This document shows, in pieces, positions 22,901 to 36,900 of a stretch of 64,000 nucleotides of DNA. Source of the DNA: Rotaria sordida (Eukaryota > Rotifera > Eurotatoria > Philodinida > Philodinidae). Each line of letters begins with the position of its first letter. Position 1 is the first letter of the stretch. Under the pieces are notes generated by a model. That model was not told where the DNA came from, ran no database searches, and saw only the letters and a list, made by a program, of their open reading frames with translations. The stretch covers positions 26,532-90,531 of the forward strand of contig CAJNOL010000967.1 in the NCBI GenBank assembly GCA_905250125.1. The letters are read 5' to 3'. A program made the position numbers and the translations under genes.

Positions 22901-24954
22901 ATCATAATTATAAGACACATATGTGTGGTACAATGTATCCTTGTTTTTAAAAAATAATGCAATGACTCCGAGATGAACAAAAATACATTGAAAATACCCA
23001 GATTAAACAACTCCATTATAAAACCACAATGTTACATGCCTGATTTTCAGCTTCTATGACCTTGTTTTTTTTCTAACTATAAGTGAGATCTAAAATTATA
23101 ATCTTATAAGATTTTCCAAGAATTTTATATTAAGATATTTGTACGATTTCTTAAGATCATACTCCAATGACAACTATCACTGGTATACCGATCGATATAA
23201 TATGCGCTATATCGGCAGCTTTTTTTTAAAAAGTGTTCTATCATGGTGTAATTGTATCAGTCGGAGCTGCAGTTATGAGATAAATTTTTATTAGTAAAAT
23301 ATATTCTGAAACTGTTTTCGTCTCAGCAAATTTGAATAGAAAACACATTCTTCAATCATTTATAGTTGAAACCGAAAGTCATAAGCGGCTACCGTCAGTT
23401 CTTATGAGCACTGCGGTACTGCAAATAAACTTGAGACTTGGATACCATGTGAATCTTACGACATCCAATTGAATTTTCACCAATCATTCAATGTTCCAGA
23501 AATAAAATAAAAAAATTATTGTCGAAATATACATTCTATTGAACAAAATAAATATACTTAGAGCATATCAAAAGTAGTAGCGGTCCTATCTCAATTTTGT
23601 ATAGATGACTTGAGGAAATTTTCTTTCTATATTGACTAATAGTAAAAATAAAGTTCTACATTGTTCATCTGATAACGATAACATTTGTTCATATTATCTC
23701 AATCTTCTCTTTATTCTTGAGGCTAGTGAGAATGATGATTTCATGAACTCGTTGAATAAATAAGAGTATAAAAACATTCGATAAATGAATTCAATGAATG
23801 TAATTATTTGTGAATAATCAAGACGATTATTTCGAATCTTATTTCTGGATTCCTTTTTTGTGTTCTATTATCACTACTTTTTGTATCTATTCTTATATAT
23901 GTATTAGATGGTTAAGTATTCAAAGAGAAGAGAAGATCAAGATAATATAGACTAATGCAGATGAATAATGTAGAAATGTAGATCTTTATTTTTACTATTA
24001 GTCTATATAAAAATATTAATTATTAATAAGTATTATTTCTATATCTATAAAATAATTTCATTTCTTCTGTTTATTTCTCATATTTACTAATCAACTTTTA
24101 TTAAGATTAAAGTTAAGTATGAAATATATTTTTTTTGTTTTTTGACAGTTATGCTCTTCCATAATTGGATTTATGACATACAAGACAAAAAAAAAAAAAC
24201 AAAAGAACTTACTCAAATATTCATTTATTTTCCCAGAAGGATGTACCTAAAATGAATTTTTCTTTTCTTTTCTTTTCAATATAAGAGAAAACATTTGGTT
24301 GTCTTTATATTATAATGTCAAATGTCGATTATATGTGTATAAACTCAAGGGAATTCTTTTGGTTGACTTAATTTTGATTCTTATAAAATATAACACAACA
24401 ATCATTATATTGCAGAAGAAGAAGAAGAAGAGACATACACAAAAGAAAAACTGTCAAAATTTCATATCATTTAATATCATGATACTAACATATCAACAAA
24501 TTCGATTCACAAAATAGATGAACAGAGAGTAGGAAAGAAAAAAAGCATCCAATTTCATATAAGTAAGTGACGAGCAATGACTACTATGATGTAAGCTGTC
24601 GGATAGAAAGAAAAAAGAAAATGTCGTTTGTCTTAATTACTCTTCTTTAGTCCCGATCACGCAATATTTACCTGTCTTGCTTCTTCTTCTTTTTTTTTTC
24701 GTTTGCTCGTTATCAACGAACGGTCTATCCATTTCATAAGCTAACTATTTTCGATCACTCTTCTTCTTAACTTTTTACTATCATATCAATAAAACGTGTG
24801 AATTAACCCATGATCTTCTTCTTATTCTATTTACTCGATCTTCAATTCCAGGTAGAATAGAATGGTTTTATCTTCATCGTTGTTGTTATTCTTCAATCTT
24901 CATTGTTGAATAAATGTTTTTTTTTATTCCATATTAGTGTAACTTATGCAGTAG
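19986..24954. other. Long non-coding interval
   Basis: Nearly 5 kb without a supported gene. GC-richer patches with GGCGGC or AGTGGC trinucleotides occur at about 20265-20410 and 20930-21030, possibly old mobile-element debris. Simple repeats are an (AAAG)n tract at 21997-22022, a (TA)n tract at about 22582-22600 and an (AAG)n run at 24416-24431. The last few hundred bases precede the PDZ membrane-protein gene. Confidence 0.5.
21997..22022. repeat. (AAAG)n microsatellite
   Basis: Six to seven perfect AAAG tetranucleotides in a row. Confidence 0.9.
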
Positions 24955-27900
24955 ATGCCAAAGAATAGCATCGATACAAGAATGGTTGAGTGGTGGTATC
25001 TAATATTTATGACAATCGATTTAATTCGAGCACAAAATCCATTTAGTAGTGAAGGAGGATTTTTAGCAGATCCTTTTCTTGAACTTACAGCAGGAGTTAC
25101 AACTTCAATTTATGAAAAATCTACTAAATCAGATTCAACATGTATATCAAATGGAGCTCTAGCTGGTTCAATTATTGGTACTTTAATATTATCTGCTTTT
25201 ATTGCTTTTCTTATATGGGTAATCTATTTAAGACAAAAATTACAAGGTTTGTTTGCGTTTTCTTTTTCTTTTTGACTGTTCTATTATTCTTAACATATAA
25301 TTGAATAAAAAAAAAAGTATATTTTGATAAAATCATTTTTTTTTCTATTTGATTTCATTTAATAGAAGTACAATTATATAAAAATCAAAGGAAAAAACAA
25401 GAATCAATATCATCACAACATCATCGTACTAACCCGTCACTTTCTAAATATGGACAACAAAACAATAAACAATATACAAATAATAGTTTGTTTATAAAGA
25501 AAAAAAAAAATTTTTTTTTTCTATAGAAAATATTTCGATTTATATAATAATAAATATATTAGATCATATGGTTAATCAATTACCATTGGATGTTGCAGAT
25601 TATAAAGTAAGAATAAAACAAAAAAAACAATTGTTCAGTCATAATCTTAAGCTAGAAATACGTAACGAAAGCGTGTTTTGCTTTCTGTGATACTAAAATC
25701 CCTACATATACCTTTTCTCTTAGTTTAATTTATCAAAAGAATTATATTGAGTACGAATGAAATTTTTAAATTTCGAATAAGAATAGTTTCATTATATGAG
25801 AAACATTAGAGAATTCTTTAGTAAAGATAAATCTTAAATTCAATGTCTTTCGAAGAATACGATAATATCTAAAGCTAAAATTCTAATTTTGTAAATATGA
25901 AATCTCTACACCGTTATTTACATAAGCAAATATTAAATCTTATTTCATCTAGTTTGGCACATTTCCATTTCGTCAATCGCAAACACCAAGTGTTAATGGT
26001 CACTATAATCATGCAGATTGGTTAAGTCGTGCACCATCATCATTTCATTCGGTTACTATGGATCAAGTAAAATAGTTTTTTTTTGTTTATAATCATTTTA
26101 TTTATTTATATACTAATAAAAATAGGATACAGAAACAATTGATATTGAATTATTAAATCCAACATTTTGTGGTCTTAATTTTAGTATAACAGGTAATATG
26201 CGTGCTGGAATATTCGTCAAAGATATACTTGATAAAGAAACGTCACAAGGACATATTAAATTAAATTCTTCTGATCAATTACGAACAGGTTATTTTATTT
26301 ATTTCTTATTATTTCTTTGTTATATATTTTTGTTTTTAAATAGGTGATCGTATTATTGCATTAACTATATGTTTTCAATCTATAGTTTATGAAGATGCAT
26401 TGACAATTCTTAGTTATGCATCACCTTATCCAGTATTTTGAATTTTCTATTTAATAGAAAATTAAATATTATTTTGATTTTATTAGGTTATTCTTCGTGT
26501 TCAACGTCCAATACATGCAACAAAAATAGATATTCTAACAGAAAAACGATTAACAACAATAAATTCTTCGAATAAAGTTAAATGGCGAGATGATTTTGAA
26601 CATTACGATAATGATAGTAAATTTTTCTAAAATATAAAGAAAATATCAAAATTTTTCTTTTTCAGCACTACATAATCGTTCTATTACTCAACAAGATCCA
26701 TCAATAACTCTTATGACAGATACAAAATCTTTTTCATCAACAACTCATCCTCATTCACCATCAAAAAAAACTCATCATAACAAACCATCATCATCATCGA
26801 CTACTAAAGGTAATAAATTAAAAACAGTATCAAATACTGTCGTAGTTACAACAAAATCTTCCGATCTTGGTATAAAAAAACATCGAGATAAAACATTAAA
26901 TCAAAAGATGTTAACAACAACAGGTTTAACAGCAATACCAATAGATAAAATTTCAACACCACCAATACCAACAAATAAAACAACAATGAAATCTGTTACT
27001 AATGCAGTTATTTCTTATCTTCATTATCGAGGTGCTAATACAGGACATACAACAGGTAGACAGATCAACAAGGGAAAAAAAAACAATGCATGTATTTGCA
27101 TCTATTGCATGAATGACTTATTTTTGACAAAAAAAAAAAAAAAAAAGTTGATTGTTGTTTACTAATTGTATTCGTTTTCTGTTTTAGATATGACCAATAA
27201 TTCTGAAGCAACATTAATGGTATGTTTATTCTTTTCAAAGAGAATATTTATTAAAATACAAAAAACAAAAAATCAGTTTTAAAACTAGTTTTTTGTACAT
27301 AAATGATTAGATCGAATGTAGAAAATATGATTAAGAGAAAGAATAAGCAAGTGAAAAATTACAATCATTACAGACTATTCTTTTAACGAATATTGATACC
27401 ATACCGACTGATATTTTCTAAATAAGATCTTATAGTACGTGGAGAATCTGTAAAACATCTCTAGGAACAACTTGAGATAATAATATGAAATGCCAGTTAT
27501 TACCTAGGACCTATTGAGACTAGACGAATTCTTCCCCATGCATTACCCTTTTGGAATTAGGATCATTACACTCGGTTTTTTACCGTTAACATAGTATTTT
27601 TAACAAAATTTGTTTGTCCGATCTTTTTACAAATACCGTGCCAAAAGTAAAAAAATCTTATGTAACGGTCATGCCTTCAAAAGAACAGCGCATGGGGACG
27701 AATTCTTCTAGTCACACCGAGTCCTAGATAATGACTAGGGTATCACTTTGGGTGATTCCCTCATGAGTGACATAGGGCGCTATGGGTTCACATTTTCATG
27801 GACTTGGGTCGAGGTTTTAGCTATTTATTCGCTACTCTTAGAAAAAAGATTCAACGTACAATTGTATCTTGCTGCTATATTTCTCATTTGGGGAATAGTG

Positions 27901-29050
27901 GGTACACAAAAATGTGTAACCGGACTTGGCAAAAAATAAAAAGTTGAATCCGGAATTGATCCGAACCTGAAATAAAATAAAATTATGGACCAGAATCCTA
28001 TAATAATACATGTATTAACGAAAAATGTGGCATAATTTTCTAGCAGTGCAAATGAGTTCGAGACATCTTGCATGACTGACTTCTAATATCTTACCTCTTG
28101 AAGATTTATTACTTTTTTAAATATACTAATACTTCGTCTATTCTGCACATTTATATGTTCGACAACTCTGTTAGTTACGAAAAAAAAGAATTAACTTTAC
28201 TATCAAAATTTTAACAGCAAATACTGAACTGATCGTTACTCAATAATTTTTGTATAAACCTTTAGCACACACATGTGAATCGTGAGGATATGACATTTGA
28301 TGCGAGTTTTACATGACCATAAAAGATATTGCTCCCAATGAAAAAAGTGTTGGTCCTGTTTCTATCGAAACCACTTTGCTCATATCTATATGCAAATCTC
28401 GGTACCAGCAGCCATGGAATGATTCTGAGCAAGTTATTAGCGGCTACTTGTTTTGGATCAACCGTCCAATAGCATGCTGACTGCATTGTGACATACACTT
28501 ACTCTTATGGTTAGGTAGTGTGTATAGGAAGTGCAAGAACTCTACGTCAGACTGACCTTCTGTCCGAAGCTACGGCTAGTCATAGTTGCACGAAAGATAT
28601 TGGGCTATGGAGTCGACTGCAAGATAGCTAACAGATAGGGGTATTCTTTCTCTACATGCAGATAGTTTGTAAAGCAAAAATTTTATTTTTGAATCTTCAA
28701 AAATTAATATAAATTATTTTTGTAATTTTAATAATAAAATATAAGTCTTTTTTTGTATTTTATAGCCTTATTACGATTCTCCATATGACTATTATGGTGC
28801 ACAAATATGTCAACCACATTTAAATAAAAATAATAATAATAATTACGGATCAACTGAATCATTAACTCCTGTTACATCAATTTATACAATACATTTATCA
28901 TCAATTAAATCAAATGCTTTAACTCAACGAGCTATTATGCCACGTCGATGTGAACGACGTCTTTCATCACCTGCTGCTATTGTACCTATAACTTTTAAAA
29001 AAGTTGATGATAATGATATTTCACTTGAGAATATTGACACATTTGTATAA
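24955..29050 (+). CDS. Single-pass membrane protein with cytoplasmic PDZ domain and C-terminal PDZ ligand
   Basis: Ten exons join in frame to 564 residues: 24955-25246, 25366-25485, 25527-25606, 25953-26066, 26126-26288, 26344-26432, 26487-26616, 26666-27055, 27188-27219 and 28766-29050. The N-terminus looks like a signal peptide (translation may begin at the Met at 24982), then a short ectodomain. One transmembrane helix follows (about residues 68-92, GSIIGTLILSAFIAFLIWVI). The cytoplasmic part holds one PDZ domain at about 207-300, with Gly-Leu-Asn-Phe as the carboxylate-binding loop and GDRIIAL at the expected strand. A Ser/Thr/Lys-rich linker and a Tyr-rich segment follow. The last residues are Asp-Thr-Phe-Val, a class I PDZ ligand. 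This suggests a membrane scaffold, perhaps at junctions or synapses (inference). I do not recognise a named orthologue. Introns are 41-60 bp except four: 119 bp, 346 bp, 132 bp and the last (1546 bp), which contains a hairpin. Confidence 0.75.
27494..27738. mobile_element. Foldback/MITE-like element inside an intron
   Basis: Arms of about 60 bp (27494-27555 and about 27677-27738) are inverted repeats. Paired blocks include TTATTACCTAGGAC with CATTATCTAGGAC and GACTAGACGAATTC with GACTAGAAGAATTC, followed by CCCCATGC in both. It lies wholly within the last intron of the PDZ gene. No coding capacity and no evident target duplication. Confidence 0.65.
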
Positions 29051-32000
29051 ATCTTATCTTGATTGTTTTTGTTTGTTTGTTTTAATAAGAAAACAATCGA
29101 TTAAAAAAATTATTTAATTATATTGGAAAAATATAAATAAATTCTTCATTAAAAATTCAAAAATATATTTATGATCTGTTTGATATATATATTTCTTATA
29201 ATACTAAATCAAAACAAGTATTTTTAATATTAGAAAATTATTTAAAAATGAAATAATTTTAAGAGAATCAAGATCTAATTAGAATTCGTGCTCAATCTAA
29301 GAAATTGAATTTTATTTCACGATCAATCATTACATGGATTCTCCATGAATTATATGATTGCTTCCATTTGATTCTAATTTTTTATATCAACCATGTATTT
29401 AACAGTCATTCCACGTAAGCCACAAGTGAGCCTATTCAATCGGCGCCATTAGATTTTGCTCAACTCAAATGTTGTAGAGAGACGAGTTTTATGAATATTG
29501 ATCCTAACCGTTTGAAAAATATTGAACACTTGGTTTTTTATCTGTATATTACGAAAACTCCAAAAAATGAGCATTTCAATCAGGGAGTTGGGATGATGAT
29601 ATATCTCGATGAGTTCTACTCAGGATAAAATTTCCAATTGAAAACATTGAACCTTTAATTTTTTATGACTCATCAAATACGAGTAAAAATCTACATTTTA
29701 GATGACTTTGATGCTTAAAAAATTCCAGCTCTGTACATCTTTTCTTTCTGTCAATAGAACTCTCTCACAAATGTATTTTTTCATTAAAAAAAAACCGTGG
29801 TTTTCAGATGGAAGAAATGAGGTAGTTTGAAGTCTGAGTGTTTGAAAAGTTGGATGATCCATCTAAAATGTATAACTTCATGGTAAAATCAATTTGTGCC
29901 GTCTAGAAACAGCTTCCAGCAGAAGCTATCTTTAAGTATCCCAAACCGGATATATACTTCCGAACCAAGATTCCATCATTCGGGCTATGACACATTTTCA
30001 ATTATTAAATCTAGGCTACTTTTGATGGAAAACACGATGTTAATAGTCCTCTATTTGAATTTCAAAGTTCATGTAAACAAAACCCAAAAAATACAAATAT
30101 TTGATTCGATGTTTTACATACAAACCCATACTATAAAAATGATAATATAAGAGCCAATCCATTTAAGCAATGACCGACCGCGCTCAATCAAAGATCTCAG
30201 ATTTTGTTCGAATTGAGATATATTCATCACACTATGTTTTTCAATGAAGAAACTGTAGTTTTTAAAAAACAAACAACATGAATAGTATCGATCTGAGAGT
30301 AATAAAAACAGTTTCTTTGAACACCTGACTTTTTATATTTGTCCAGATTATAGGGCACATTAAATTGTGTATAAGAAACTATTCTTCGATATTTTGTAAC
30401 AATCGTCATAACACACAAAACTTTTAAGTGGTAATAACTTATCACTTTTTAATAATCTACACCAATGAGGACAGGTGTAGCTGTGAGTCTTCTCTTCAGT
30501 AACACCCGCATTCGCTCAACGGAGGTCTTTCATTTATCAGACAACATGGACATTTTTGTTTCAACAAAAAGAACTGTTCCTCAGTTATATTCTTACTCTT
30601 CTCAAGTTCTTAAAGTCAGGATATTGTGGTAGAGCAAGTAATTCGAAAATAATTTTCATACAAACAACGTTGTTAGAACAGCTAAGCTGACGTCGATATA
30701 TTTGCGATTCAATATGGCTGATGACCTATTGTCCACTAGATTTCGTCTGTGAAACGATTTATCATGTGGATATGTTCCCTTGTAAGTGCATTCTTCCTTA
30801 TCATGTACACTGAAGTTCATTTTAATCAAGTTTCTTTTTTGACACAAACAACACTACTGTATTAAATCGTAGCTAAAAACACATAAAACGTGCTATGTGA
30901 TGTTTATTCGAATAAAGATCGTCTTTTTCAAATTTTGGTATTTCAATTTGAGAGATTTTCAAGCACTACAAGATTGTTATCTACTTTTTTTCGTTAGTTT
31001 AATATTTCAACGAATAGACCTCTTTTTGATTTGTGAAAGTCGGTCATATTGAAATCTTGCAGTGTTATTTAACTAGGGTATTTTTTTTTTTCTTAGTCAA
31101 GTACAATTTAAAGAAGAATTTTGATCACATTTTTGTCCATTTATTAATATGAATTCTTCTTGTATAAATATCAAGACAATTTAAACCATAACAAAAATAA
31201 TAAACAAGCAAGATTATCAAACATTTTTTCTTTGCATTAAAATACAAAAAACAGATGTTTCTTTTTTTCATTGCTCTGAATCAAAAGACAGTTGTTGTTT
31301 GAATTTTAGTTATAGAAGTATATTCACTTTTAGTCTATTCATTATTATAACAAGGACTTGTAATCAGGATTTTAATTAAAATAATGGTTAAATAAGAATA
31401 TAACTGGATAGCAACGCAGGATATTTTAATAGATGTTGCTTGCTGAAGCACCAATGTTCAGTGTAAAATATGTAGTCAATCTTCATATAAGTTGTGTCTT
31501 ATTTGGTTATTGGGGTTGACTAGGTAAAAAAAAACAAATCAATTAGCATTTTAAAGTTTCGATTACTTGTGTTTAATATTATTGAGTGTTCTATAATTTA
31601 TTTATTTTTTTTATCTTTTAATAACTAAGATTCTTTTTGGTTTTTTTTCGTTAGCTTTTAATTCTAATATTTACAGTTTGAGAAAACAAAATAGTTTAAT
31701 TCAAATATGTCACATTAATCAGATGTCCAAACATATTTTCAATAGCAAAATTGTATTAGATCCTCACTAGTGATTACTGAGTACATGTCACATAGAATTT
31801 TTCAAAGTTACTTCTATAAATTTGTATTACTCATTATCAGTAGGAAAGTCATTAGTTAGACAACTCTGAAATGCTATGAAAGACATAAACGACAATGCTA
31901 TTTGTCTAGTAGTGGTGACTCTTATGTCTTGAATCATAGTGCAAGATATATGCGACTTAACTGTTTCAATTGTCATTATGTTTTTTGTTACATTGGAAAC

Positions 32001-32852
32001 GTACTTTACCTTGATATAACTTGAAACAAAAACAAATTCTGTAAATAAAATTTAGAAAAAAATCAATAAGAAAATAATTTTCTCAGTAATATTTACATAT
32101 GTTTATTATCATCTCTGTCGTAATTTACAATATTGCTGAATACTTGTAACAAACAATAAAGAACAAAAAAAGTGAATTTCGCCTATTCCACACAAGGATA
32201 TGAATGTTGGTGTACTATTGATCAATTTAAAAGAAATCTCTAAGAACAAAAAAGAACAAAAACAAAATATTAACTATACTTTTTATTAGAAAATATTTTG
32301 ATGAAAATTTCAATTGCGCTGACGGAAACTGATTGACACATGTTGCCATTTCTTCTGGAAATATACACAAAAAAAAGAAAATTTACTAAACATAAAATAA
32401 ATATGAAATATTTTTTACCATATAACAAACCATATTTATTGATTATTTAAAATTACAAATATAACTTAATTTCGAACGCGTGTTTATTATTACATATATG
32501 ATCGCTGGATCAATAATGCAAAAATAAAAACAAAACAACAATATTATCATACTCGATTAAATGATACGCATCAGTTATTTGGATAGGTGTAAATATTTTT
32601 TTCTTAGTCATTTATCAATAGATGTAGTTATTTAAATAAAATAAAGATTTGTATTCTTTTGGCATTAGGAGAAAAATTTGATGTTATTTAATTATATTAA
32701 ACATTTTCTTATTTATCTATTCTTTCAAAATAAATCAAATATAATATTAGACTTAAGATTTTTTTCATCAGCAATATTTTATTATTAGAAACAAAATCAA
32801 AAAAAAAAAACTAAATGAATTAAGTAAAATTAAAATAGATCAATCCATTGTT
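29051..32852. other. Non-coding interval between convergent genes
   Basis: About 3.8 kb with no supported gene. The first 200 bp are the 3' UTR of the PDZ gene and the last few hundred bp the 3' UTR of the GPCR on the other strand. A weak inverted similarity around CATTTTAGATG (about 29694 and 29865) is not strong enough to call an element. Confidence 0.5.
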
Positions 32853-33945
32853 TTAAATTTGAACTTGTGTTGGTTGAAGAATAGAAGGTTGTTGTAGTTC
32901 TCGCATTGTTGACTCGATTGGTACTATTTGATTTCCACAAAATTTTAATTTTATAAGTATTTGTTTAATTTGTGGATTAATAAATATGATTAATATACTA
33001 AATATGAATACGGTTACTGTAGGACCCATAAATTGAATTCGATACATATAGTAAGAACCTGATAAATGAACATCAATATTTGTCATGAATGCAAAAATCA
33101 GATTTGGTAATCCGGGCAAAGTAAGAGCAATGAGTGTAAATAAAATACGACGAGTAATCATAAGATCACGTTGAGCTTTTCTTCGTTGTCGTGCTCCTGA
33201 CAATTGAGAAGCCGCCTGATGATGAATAAAATATAGCAAACGACCATACATTATGGTTAAATAAATAATTGGAAAAAAGAAAATATTCATAACTGTATAA
33301 GAAAGTCCAAAAACTTTTTCATATGGAATACCACAGTAATAAGCTGATTCATGAAAAGAATAAAGTGGTCCAGGCCAAAAGTATGATGGAAGAAGTAGAA
33401 GAAAATAAATAATCCATTGAAGTACAATACAAATTAAATTGAATGAAAATGACTAGAATTTAATTGCAAAAATAGATACAATTTATTTCATTTATAGTTT
33501 TCTAGATTATTTAAAAATGATAACAGACATATTTAAAAACTATGAAATGAAAAAATAAATAAGATTGAAATTTACATACCTGTAAAAATTTATATTTACT
33601 ATAAACAACTCTTATTAATCGATAAAATGCTTGAAGAACAAGACTCATATAACAACAACCAAATGTTTCATAAGCAAGAAAACCTAGAAATCGACATCCA
33701 ATTGATTGCTTGTCAATAAGATCAACAGTACCATATAGATCTGTTTTAAGAACAATAATAGTTTCTGATAACATTACAAGACAATATATGATCATAGCTG
33801 CATATGTATTTGTTACAAGAAGAACTGAAACATCTTGTTTTTGTCGTAGATGAATAATCAAGATGAGAAACAAAGTGAAAGCAATGAATATTGTAAGACT
33901 AGAACTGATTAGAGTAATAAAAGTAAAAGCAATATTTGATAACAT
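32853..33945 (-). CDS. Rhodopsin-like G-protein-coupled receptor (two exons)
   Basis: Exon 1 is 33945-33580 and exon 2 is 33452-32853, joined in phase 0 across a 127-bp intron, giving 321 residues. A longer start at 34017 would add 24 residues. I prefer the Met at 33945 because it places a short N-terminus before the first helix. Seven hydrophobic helices are visible. The third ends in FYRLIRVVY, where Tyr-Arg takes the place of the DRY motif. Helix 6 carries LPGLPNLIF, and helix 7 ends with INPQIKQ, a partial NPxxY. It resembles the large orphan peptide-receptor-like GPCR families of bdelloids. The ligand is unknown and signalling through G proteins is inferred from fold. Confidence 0.75.
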
Positions 33946-36900
33946 TGTTATTTTTAAATTGAAGATATAAGATGTGTAAAAGAAAACGATACTTTTTTTT
34001 TCTAATTTTTCTTTCATAAATGAGAGCGTATTATTTTTTTAGCCAATAGACTGAGTAAGTGTCTAACAACAAACATTTTCTTATTCTGTAAAACGTTAGT
34101 CGCTTTCAGTTTTTTTTTTGTTTATAGTCAAAGAACTTCTAATATACTTTTTATTAAATCATGTAAAAAGGAAAAAAATTATTTTTAATATGTAGTTTCA
34201 GTCTATTCTTCAATTTTCAGATGACAGTGACGATGTAGCCAGCAGATGTATATCGAATTTCGTTTTCATACGAAGGCGCCGGAAATTCAACACTTTCACA
34301 AAAAATTTCTTTCATATGAGATTTTTTTCGAAGTTGGATGGAACATATCGAGTTGCCTAGGAATAGTTAGTTTTTTCAACTTTTTCTAAATAAAGATTAA
34401 AAGTACATTTGAAAACTAGGTCAAATTTCAAACTTAGTAAGAAAGTCATTTTTGACAAGACATTAATGAAAATTTTTTCTCGTCTTTCAATCAAAATTTG
34501 TAAAAATCTTTTGTCTGATTATCTATATAATATCGTTTTACGACGCCTATTTTAAAAATTTGTTTTTTTCTAAATCAATTTTGTGTGAATAACTAGATTA
34601 AAGCCTTTAAAAGGTTCGATGAAAAGAAGAGAAAACAAAATATTCATTCAATTATTGTCAAAAATTTACTTTTTCTTCAAATGTCCTTTGAAATCTTTCT
34701 TTAAAAAAAGTTGGAAAACTAACTTTTCATAGGCAATTCGATGTGTTTCATTCAACCATGCAAAAAAAACTATATCGAAAAAAAGCCTTGAAGTAGTTTT
34801 GAATTTCCGGCATCTGATGTCCTTTAGAAATTTTGTTGTTGAATATGAGTTCAATAAAGAAATCTTATAATAGAATAAATTTTTTAGTTCACACCAATCT
34901 GTACTTTCACTCTTCTCAGATCTTGAACAGACAAGCACTCAAAACCATATTATATCATGTTAAAAACATACAAATACAAATAGAAAAAGGAAGATGCTTT
35001 ATGAATTCAATTAATTTTAACAACATTTTTATCACAAGAACTTATATATATTGCACAATAAGAAATAGATTAATCTAATGCATTGAGTAGCATTCGGAAA
35101 TTGAGCTTTGACTTAAATTATAAAATGAATCAACTATTTATACCTTTGTTATTTTATGATAATGAAATTATCGTTCACTGAATATTATTGTACAACGTTT
35201 GTTTGTCTGATTCTGTACCTTCTTTCGATATATATTTCAAAATAGTATTTCCTATACAAATATTAAACATTCAAAGAAAGAAAAAAACAGATTTAAATCG
35301 AAAATGATAAATGTACCGATGATGTCTGTACTAAAGTTCGAATATAGAAAATAATGTATTCTGTACAAAATCTAATTTTAATGTTAATAACTGAGTTACT
35401 AGTTAAGAGAGTATGAATCGAATAACTTAATCATAGATAGTATGACTTCTTTACATTTCTTATTTTCATACGGTCAATATGTCCACAAACATGAAGTAAG
35501 ATGAGTTTTGCTTGTTATGCTTCGATTTTGTCAAGTACTACAGTTAAAAAATGGATTTAATATTTTTTTTTTCTTTTCTCCTTGCAAAAGACTTTAAAAC
35601 GATAAAAGTAATCTAGAGAACAAAATCAATCTAAAACTAATTAACAAATTTCAATAAAACTCAATGATTAAGGGAGTGTCTCTAGCGTTTATTAAGGTTA
35701 GTATAAAATATATTTACCTACTCCCTTATAAACATTTTCCTATATCATCTCTCAAAACGGTGGTATCTATGTCATTCGTTAAAAATCGTTCTGATGTCAA
35801 TTACGTTTCAATTAATCGTACGATACTCAATCTCTAGGTAGTTACTGTTGATTCTATTCATTGTGGCAAATTCATATAATAAGATTTTGACAGATTCGGA
35901 TTGATATTCACCATGACATACCACGAATGATAATGAAGTTAATTTGAACTCTTGTCCTTTATAGAACTTGTGGTAATTGACAAGACGAAAGGTTGACCAT
36001 CAATAAAAAGGTATAAATGATAGCTAAATTAAAAAAATAGGAAGAAGATGCATATCTATGAGAGATAAGCGATTGATGCAATCAAGATCTCTCAATATTA
36101 CATTTGCTTTAAGCATTAGACCCCTTAGTAACCATTCATTTTACGGTAAAACTATCTAAATTTTGCTTTCTGATTCAATATCTTGTATTTTGAATTATTA
36201 ATTCATAGGCTTCTCTAGGCATATCATTAAGTATTTTGCTTTACCATTAGACTATAAATTGCCATTTTAGTCTACCAAATCTTATAGTACCAAGTAATTA
36301 TCCTAGAACTGTAGAAAAGTTTTGAAGGATGAGTTCCCAGTCTATAAAAAAATACAGATTTGGAATCCAGTCCTCTTGAGATCTCGAGAGCATACCTTTA
36401 CACACAAGCAAAACAAAATCGCCTAAAAAATATTGACAGAACAGCAAAAAGTGGAAGCGTTTCGCATTGGATTGGAACCAGTATTCCGTTATTCACGCTC
36501 TATTAGCCACTCTACTATTTACGAAACAATTTTCTCTTCTTTCTTTCATACCTACTATCCTTCATGATCTAAATAAATGAATGTGATCTAGCAAATATTC
36601 TAAAATAATGATCTCATATTACTCGTATTTAAAATATATATGAATTTAGATTTATTTTCTTTTCTGAAAAAACGAGTTACATCGTCGAAACTATCTTAAT
36701 TTAGAGCGTTTGCCCAAGCCAATCAGTGCATAGCACAGTTAATCTAATAGAAATGCGCTACTCAATGAAATAGGGTGTTATGCTTCGAGCAAATAATAAA
36801 TGAATGTTTCTGTGTTTTATGAATGCTCACGATAGTAATTAAAAAAGCATATAGGAGCTATTCTTTCTATTTTAAATATTTAATAATTTTTTTAATAACT

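Noticed and set aside
27748-28498. Open frames in the large PDZ-gene intron
   Set aside because: No recognisable domains, and codon use differs from genes here; the surrounding sequence is intronic with a hairpin.
29690-29890. Possible hairpin around CATTTTAGATG
   Set aside because: Only about 12 bp pair well; too weak in this AT-rich context.
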